From DATKDU01 sp035512595 (lineage in GTDB: Bacteria > Planctomycetota > Planctomycetia > Pirellulales > Pirellulaceae): DNA of 9,368 nucleotides. Of this stretch, positions 4,771 through 9,368 are shown piece by piece. A program made the translations under genes and the position numbers. Under the pieces are notes generated by a model that was not told where the DNA came from, made no database searches, and saw only the letters and a list, made by a program, of their open reading frames with translations. The DNA is taken from NCBI GenBank assembly GCA_035512595.1, contig DATKDU010000496.1:1-9368 (forward strand), written 5' to 3'. Every line of letters starts with the position of its first letter. Position 1 is the stretch's first letter.

Positions 4771-7304
4771 ACTCCGCGACCACCATGCCCGACGAAGCCA
4801 AATTGCGTGGACTTCTCGACGGTACGCTGCCGGAAGCGGATCAAGCGGAAGTCCTCGCGCTGGTCGAATCCAATCGCGATTGGCAACAAGCCCTCGATCG
4901 GCTGGCCGCCGGGGCGCAGACCTGGCAAGCCGCGGCAGAGCATTTGCACGAGCCGCCGCTGGCGGCCGGCGCGGCACTCCGCTCGGCCATCGCTGGCGTG
5001 CAAATGCCGACGATCGCCAGAGATCAACAGCCGGTCGATGGGAGCGCCAAGCTCGACTTCCTTGCGCCCGCCGATGATCCCCGCTATCTTGGCCGCTTTG
5101 GCGAGTATCTCGTCGAAAAGGTGATCGGCCGCGGCGGCTTTGGCATTGTGCTCCAGGCGTTTGATCCTCCGCTGCGGCGAATCGTCGCCGTGAAGGTGCT
5201 GGCGCCCCATCTGGCCAGCAACGCGGCGGCTTGCCGGCGGTTCGATCGCGAGTCGAAGGCGGCTGCGGCAGTCATCCACGATCATGTCATCACCATTCAC
5301 TCAGTCGGCGACCAACCGCTGCCGCATTTGGTGATGCAGTTCGTCGCCGGCCAGTCGCTCCAGGAGAAGCTCGACAAGTCCGGCCCGCTGGGAATCACCG
5401 AAGTGCTCCGCATCGGCGTGCAGACTGCCGCCGGCCTGGCCGCGGCCCACAAGCAGGGGCAGGTTCATCGCGACATCAAGCCGGCGAACATTCTGCTGGA
5501 AAACGGGGTCGAACGGGTCAAGATCACAGACTTCGGTCTGGCCCGGGCCGCAGATGATGCGAGCATGACCCAGTCGGGAATCGTCGCCGGCACTCCGCAA
5601 TACATGTCCCCGGAACAGGCGCGCGGCGATACGGTCGATGCCCGCAGCGACCTGTTCAGCCTGGGGAGCGTGCTGTACGCCATGTGCGCCGGCCATCCGC
5701 CGTTTCGCGCCACGACGACGATGGGGGTTCTCAAGCGGGTCTGCGACGAGCCCCCTCGGCCAATTCGCGAGGTCAATCCCGAAGTCCCCGACTGGATGGC
5801 GGGGATCATCGACAAACTGATGGCCAAGCGGCCCGAGGATCGCTTTTCGTCGGCGGCGGAAGTTTCCGAATTGCTCGGCCATTGCCTGTCGCACGTGCAG
5901 CAGCCGAGTGCCCTGCCGCTGCCGCAAGTAGGTCCCGTCTGCCGGACGGGACCTGCCAATTCGACGGCCAGCGCGCCGCAGGTCCCGCATCCCGCGGAAG
6001 GGGAATGGTCCTGCCGCTGTCTGACGTGCGGCTACGTTGCCCCGGCGCACAAGTGGGGCATCGTGCGGATCGGCGCTGCGGCGCGCGGCAAACGATCGCT
6101 CCTGTGGTGCCCACTCTGCCGCTGGCTGCGGTGGATGTCGATCGAACGTTATTCGGCCAAGTCGCTGCCGCCAAGGAGAATCCCGATGTCAGAGGAGTTT
6201 TCACGGCTGCCGTCCGCATCGAGCAACGGCGCCGGACTGGTGCTGTTCGTCTTGATCCTGCTGGTTGGCATCCCGCTGACGCTGCTCATTGCCGCGGGGC
6301 TCGGTTATTTCCTGATGAGTTCCGGCTCGCCGCCGGTGGCTCACACGCTGGGGATTCCGTCCGGAAACACCGGCGCGCTGATCGTTGAAAGTCGTGATTC
6401 GCGGCTGAAGGTCGTCATCCATCGCGTGAAGACCCCCTCCGGCGAGCACGTCGTGGGCGATCTGCTGGGCCCCGACTGGCAGCGCAGCCAGTACATCACC
6501 GTTCCCCCCGGCGAGTATCACGCCCGGGTGACCACCGGCGACGTGCCGGTGCGGGAGGACGTGTTCCACGTGGCCGAAGGTGGCCCGCCGACGACGTATG
6601 CCGTTGCTTCCGGCGGCACGTTGCGGATCGTGAGCGACGCCCCCGGCGCGCTGCTGATGACGCTCAACGATCTTGAACCAACCAACCTCACCTGGACCGG
6701 CGCTGCGGACAAGAGCTTTGTTATCCCGGAAGGACTGGTACACGTGGACCTGCGCCGCGAGGATGCCAGCGGTAGGTACGCCATCCTGACCGACAACTAC
6801 TTCGACATTGTGGCCGGCCAGGAGACGCTGCTTCGCGTGCACGAGAAGGACGTTGAGTTGGCCCCCGGCGGCGTGGCGTTCGATGCGATCGTCGCCGCGC
6901 AGCGCCGCGTCCAGGACGCGGTCGAAGCCGACTATGCGGTCGGCAAGGTGACCAAGAACGAATTCGTCGCGGCACAACTGGCCCTGGCGCGGGCGCGTCT
7001 CGACTGGGCGACCAAGGAGAGCCGCCACGCCCTGGCGATCTCGATCCGCCAGGAGATCGTCGCCCTGGCCGAGGAAAATGAGCGGCTCGTACGCTTGCAG
7101 CACGAGGCTGGCAGGGTTCCGGCGCAAGCGATCCACGAGGCACACGTGGCAACTCTCAAGGAACAAGTGGAACTGAATCGGGCCATCGGAGATTTGAAGG
7201 AGTCCGGCAAACTGCCGGCCGATTTTGAATTGCCGCCATTGAAAGGGGGAAACCCCACCCCCGTCGATCCGTCCGTAGAGAAAGCGGAATCGCCTCCCGA
7301 ATAG
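4767..7304 (+). CDS. Membrane Ser/Thr protein kinase with zinc ribbon and extracytoplasmic C-terminus
   Basis: Hanks-type kinase, 845 aa. Residues 7-60 resemble an anti-sigma N-terminus (LRGLLDGTLPEADQAEVLAL) but lack its His/Cys zinc ligands. The kinase domain spans about 112-372: GRGGFG loop (121-126), Lys143 in AVKVL, HRDIKPAN (234-241), DFG (255-257), SPEQ (281-284) and Asp295 in RSDLFSLG, all intact. A linker partly encoded by a DNA palindrome follows. A zinc ribbon comes next (C418/C421 and C448/C451), then one membrane helix (about 488-516). The rest, outside the membrane, is a beta-rich PEGA-like segment (about 535-695) and an Ala/Glu-rich helical region (about 703-812). The start is TTG, overlapping the sigma stop (TTGA) with GGAG seven bases upstream. 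An in-frame ATG at 4785 (no SD at good spacing) is the alternative. The input signal and substrates are unknown. Confidence 0.9.
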   Translation: MNSATTMPDEAKLRGLLDGTLPEADQAEVLALVESNRDWQQALDRLAAGAQTWQAAAEHLHEPPLAAGAALRSAIAGVQMPTIARDQQPVDGSAKLDFLAPADDPRYLGRFGEYLVEKVIGRGGFGIVLQAFDPPLRRIVAVKVLAPHLASNAAACRRFDRESKAAAAVIHDHVITIHSVGDQPLPHLVMQFVAGQSLQEKLDKSGPLGITEVLRIGVQTAAGLAAAHKQGQVHRDIKPANILLENGVERVKITDFGLARAADDASMTQSGIVAGTPQYMSPEQARGDTVDARSDLFSLGSVLYAMCAGHPPFRATTTMGVLKRVCDEPPRPIREVNPEVPDWMAGIIDKLMAKRPEDRFSSAAEVSELLGHCLSHVQQPSALPLPQVGPVCRTGPANSTASAPQVPHPAEGEWSCRCLTCGYVAPAHKWGIVRIGAAARGKRSLLWCPLCRWLRWMSIERYSAKSLPPRRIPMSEEFSRLPSASSNGAGLVLFVLILLVGIPLTLLIAAGLGYFLMSSGSPPVAHTLGIPSGNTGALIVESRDSRLKVVIHRVKTPSGEHVVGDLLGPDWQRSQYITVPPGEYHARVTTGDVPVREDVFHVAEGGPPTTYAVASGGTLRIVSDAPGALLMTLNDLEPTNLTWTGAADKSFVIPEGLVHVDLRREDASGRYAILTDNYFDIVAGQETLLRVHEKDVELAPGGVAFDAIVAAQRRVQDAVEADYAVGKVTKNEFVAAQLALARARLDWATKESRHALAISIRQEIVALAEENERLVRLQHEAGRVPAQAIHEAHVATLKEQVELNRAIGDLKESGKLPADFELPPLKGGNPTPVDPSVEKAESPPE
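5928..5956 (+). repeat. Palindrome inside the kinase linker
   Basis: A perfect 10-bp inverted repeat (5930-5939 with 5945-5954, loop TGCCG) extends by one G-U and one G-C pair to 5928-5956. It lies in frame within the kinase gene and encodes V-G-P-V-C-R-T-G-P-A (residues 388-397), in the non-conserved linker between the kinase domain and the zinc ribbon. A strong stem in a dispensable linker fits insertion of a dispersed palindromic element that happens to be translatable. Copies elsewhere in the genome would prove it, but none other of this sequence is in the window. Confidence 0.55.
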
Positions 7305-7307
7305 GAC

Positions 7308-9368
7308 CTACGACTCGAAAAGCTTGAGCACCTCCGGCGGGGCCGGTTCGTACTTGAGCGGTTCCATCGAGCAGCCGGCACGCCCCTGGCTGAGCGAGCG
7401 CATGGCCGACGAATAGCCAAACAGTTCCCGCAGCGGGGCGTGCGCTTCGATGACGGTCAACTTGCCGCGGTTCTCGGTCTTGGCGATGACCGCTCGCCGC
7501 TGCTGAAGGTCGCCGACAAAGTCGCCGAGGTAATCCTCCGGCGTGACGATATCGAGCTTCATGATCGGCTCCAGCAGCACTCGGCCCCCCCCTTCAAGTC
7601 CTTTCTCGAATGCATCCGCCGCTGCCATCTTCATCGCCCGGTCGTCGGTCTGCTCGGCATTCCACTCGCCGCCAAGGACCGTGACTTTCAGCTTCATCAG
7701 CGGATAGCCGGCGATCCGCCCGCCCCCTTCGCCGGCGGCTTTCAGCTCCTCCAGCGCGGCGGAGAGCAATTCCGGCGGCAGCGACTCGGCCGGAGCGGCA
7801 TTGATCAGAGCCACCGGCACGGCTCCCTGCGGGAACGGCTCCATCCGCAACTTGAGCCGCGCGAAGAGCTGCTTGCCGGCAATCATCCGGTTGCACTCGC
7901 CGGTCACCTCGACCGCGCGGGCGATCGATTCGCGGTAACTGACCTGCGGCTTGTGGAATTTGACGTTCAGGTTGTAGTCCCGCAAGAGGCTGTTTTTCTT
8001 GATCTCTAGGTGCAGCTCGCCCATGCCACTGATCAGCGTCTGCCCGGTTTCGCTCGTAAAGACGTGCAGCGTGGGATCCTGGCGTTTGAGCATTTCCAGG
8101 GCGGATTCCAGCTTCTTGCGCTCGGTGCTGTTTTCCGGCTCGATGGCCATCGAGATGACCGTCTCGGGGAATTTGATCGTCTCCAGCAGGATCGGCTCGC
8201 GGGTGTCGCAGATGGTGTCGCCGGTGATCGACTGCCGCAGGCCGATGATGCCGACGATGTCGCCGCAATCGACGCTGTCGGCCTGCTCCTCTTTCTTGGT
8301 GGCGTGGATGTGCCAGAGCTGGGCGACGTTTTCCTTGACGTCCTTGCCCGGATTGAGGACGCGGGAGTTGCTCTTGAGCGTGCCGGAGTAGACGCGCACC
8401 CAGTGAATGTCGCCGGTCTTGGCGGGGAGCACCTTGAACACCAGGCCGCTGAACGGCTCCTGGGGATCGGGCTTGCGGCGAATGGTCCGCTTCTGCTTCT
8501 CGCCGACGCTCTCCCCTTCGACCGGCGGCATATCGAGCGGGCTGGGGAGGTAATACTGCACCGCGTCGAGCACCGGCTGCACGCCGATGCCGTGCAATGC
8601 CGAGCCGCAGAGGACCGGCTGGAGCTGCATGTGGAGCGTCGTATCGCGAATGACCTTGCGGATGAGCGTTTCGGGAATCGGCTGCTCCGAGAGGGCCAGC
8701 TCCATCATCTCGTTGGAGTAGTTGTAAAGCTTCTCGAGCATCATTTCCCGCCAGGCTTCCGCCTCGTCTTCCATCTCCGGCAGGATTTCGCCGATCGTGT
8801 ACTCGCGGCTTTCCTTGTCGGCGGGAAACGTGAGCAGCTTCATCGTCACCAGGTCGATCACGCCGCGGAACGGACTTTCCACGTGCGGCGGCCCGAGGCC
8901 CAGCGGGATTTGGATCACCAGCGGGTGCGCCCCCAGCCGGCTGGTCATTTCCTCGACGACCGACTCGAAATCGGCCCCTTCGCGGTCGAGCTTGTTGATG
9001 AACGCGACCCGCGGCACTTTGTAGCGGTCGGCCTGCCGCCAGACGGTCTCGCTCTGGGCCTCGACCCCTTCGCGGGCGGAGAAGACCACCACCGCGCCGT
9101 CGAGCACACGCAGGCAGCGCTCCACCTCGGCCGTGAAATCGACGTGCCCCGGCGTATCGAGCAGGTTGACGATCACGTCCTTCCAGGGGAACGTCACGGA
9201 CGCGGCATAGATCGTGATGCCCCGCTCCTGCTCCTCGGGGTCGCTGTCGGTCTCGGTGGTCCCGCTGTCCACAAAGCCGACGCGGTGTTTGGCCCCCGAC
9301 AAAAACAACATCCTCTCCGTCACCGTCGTCTTGCCGGCGTCGATGTGGGCAATGATGCCGATGTTGCG
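7308..9368 (-). CDS. fusA: Translation elongation factor G, spdEFG2-like (partial, N-terminus beyond window)
   Basis: Ribosomal translational GTPase with 686 visible residues. Only about the first ten are missing, because the sequence opens with RNIGIIAHIDAGKTT, the P-loop. Other GTPase motifs are intact: EEQERGITI (switch I), LLDTPGHVDF (G3), FINKLD (G4) and CGSAL (G5). Domain II and the GMGELHLE start of domain III follow. Domain IV is atypical. The loop that reads QSGGRGQYG in E. coli EF-G aligns with MIAGKQLFA, and the tip His583 aligns with Asn (WNAE, codon 7659-7661). Features such as VDSG, WKD before the G3 motif, HVDFTAEVER and ETVWRQA match spdEFG2 and mitochondrial EFG2, which act in ribosome recycling rather than translocation. 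That role is inferred. A separate translocating EF-G would be expected elsewhere. It converges on the kinase gene with three bases between the stops. Confidence 0.93.
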   Translation of the reverse strand, partial: RNIGIIAHIDAGKTTVTERMLFLSGAKHRVGFVDSGTTETDSDPEEQERGITIYAASVTFPWKDVIVNLLDTPGHVDFTAEVERCLRVLDGAVVVFSAREGVEAQSETVWRQADRYKVPRVAFINKLDREGADFESVVEEMTSRLGAHPLVIQIPLGLGPPHVESPFRGVIDLVTMKLLTFPADKESREYTIGEILPEMEDEAEAWREMMLEKLYNYSNEMMELALSEQPIPETLIRKVIRDTTLHMQLQPVLCGSALHGIGVQPVLDAVQYYLPSPLDMPPVEGESVGEKQKRTIRRKPDPQEPFSGLVFKVLPAKTGDIHWVRVYSGTLKSNSRVLNPGKDVKENVAQLWHIHATKKEEQADSVDCGDIVGIIGLRQSITGDTICDTREPILLETIKFPETVISMAIEPENSTERKKLESALEMLKRQDPTLHVFTSETGQTLISGMGELHLEIKKNSLLRDYNLNVKFHKPQVSYRESIARAVEVTGECNRMIAGKQLFARLKLRMEPFPQGAVPVALINAAPAESLPPELLSAALEELKAAGEGGGRIAGYPLMKLKVTVLGGEWNAEQTDDRAMKMAAADAFEKGLEGGGRVLLEPIMKLDIVTPEDYLGDFVGDLQQRRAVIAKTENRGKLTVIEAHAPLRELFGYSSAMRSLSQGRAGCSMEPLKYEPAPPEVLKLFES

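Noticed and set aside
6201..7166. Minus-strand 321-codon ORF inside the kinase gene
   Set aside because: It is antisense to a well-supported coding region, with no recognisable motif and no start signal. The minus-strand frame at 5301-6050 was rejected for the same reasons.

Overview
The window looks like a chromosomal segment of a planctomycete, probably from the Pirellulales side. The reasons are high G+C, few strong Shine-Dalgarno (SD) sequences, an EF-G of the spirochaete/planctomycete/delta-proteobacterial 'spdEFG2' kind, and an ECF sigma factor next to a membrane Ser/Thr kinase, a pairing known from planctomycetes. The genus is not readable from the sequence.

Layout: on the minus strand, reading from high to low coordinates, are EF-G (its first residues lie beyond position 9368) and then the start of the S10 ribosomal protein operon: rpsJ (S10), rplC (L3), rplD (L4), rplW (L23), rplB (L2), rpsS (S19) and rplV (L22, which runs off position 1). 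Between EF-G and rpsJ, where many bacteria have tuf, a two-gene cassette lies on the plus strand: an ECF-type sigma factor (4180-4770) and an 845-residue Ser/Thr kinase (4767-7304). The kinase ends three bases from the end of the EF-G gene, tail to tail.

The 339-bp stretch between the divergent rpsJ and sigma genes holds a good sigma70-type promoter facing rpsJ. It is followed by a small hairpin and then a terminator-like 12-bp hairpin with a T-rich tract, just before the rpsJ SD. This arrangement resembles a leader attenuator for the S10 operon. A weaker candidate promoter and several palindromes face the sigma gene.

The window also carries several small repeat elements. A 27-bp palindromic element occurs in two spacers of the ribosomal operon in opposite orientation. 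A heptamer repeated four times fills the leader of rplD. An 18-bp tandem duplication covers the end of rpsJ. A palindrome is translated within the linker of the kinase. They suggest dispersed palindromic elements that can enter even this conserved operon.

How the genes work together: the minus-strand genes serve translation. The plus-strand pair is probably one signalling unit, in which a membrane kinase with a degenerate anti-sigma-like N-terminus controls its co-translated sigma factor. That link is inference. There are no RNA genes, CRISPR arrays or transposases.
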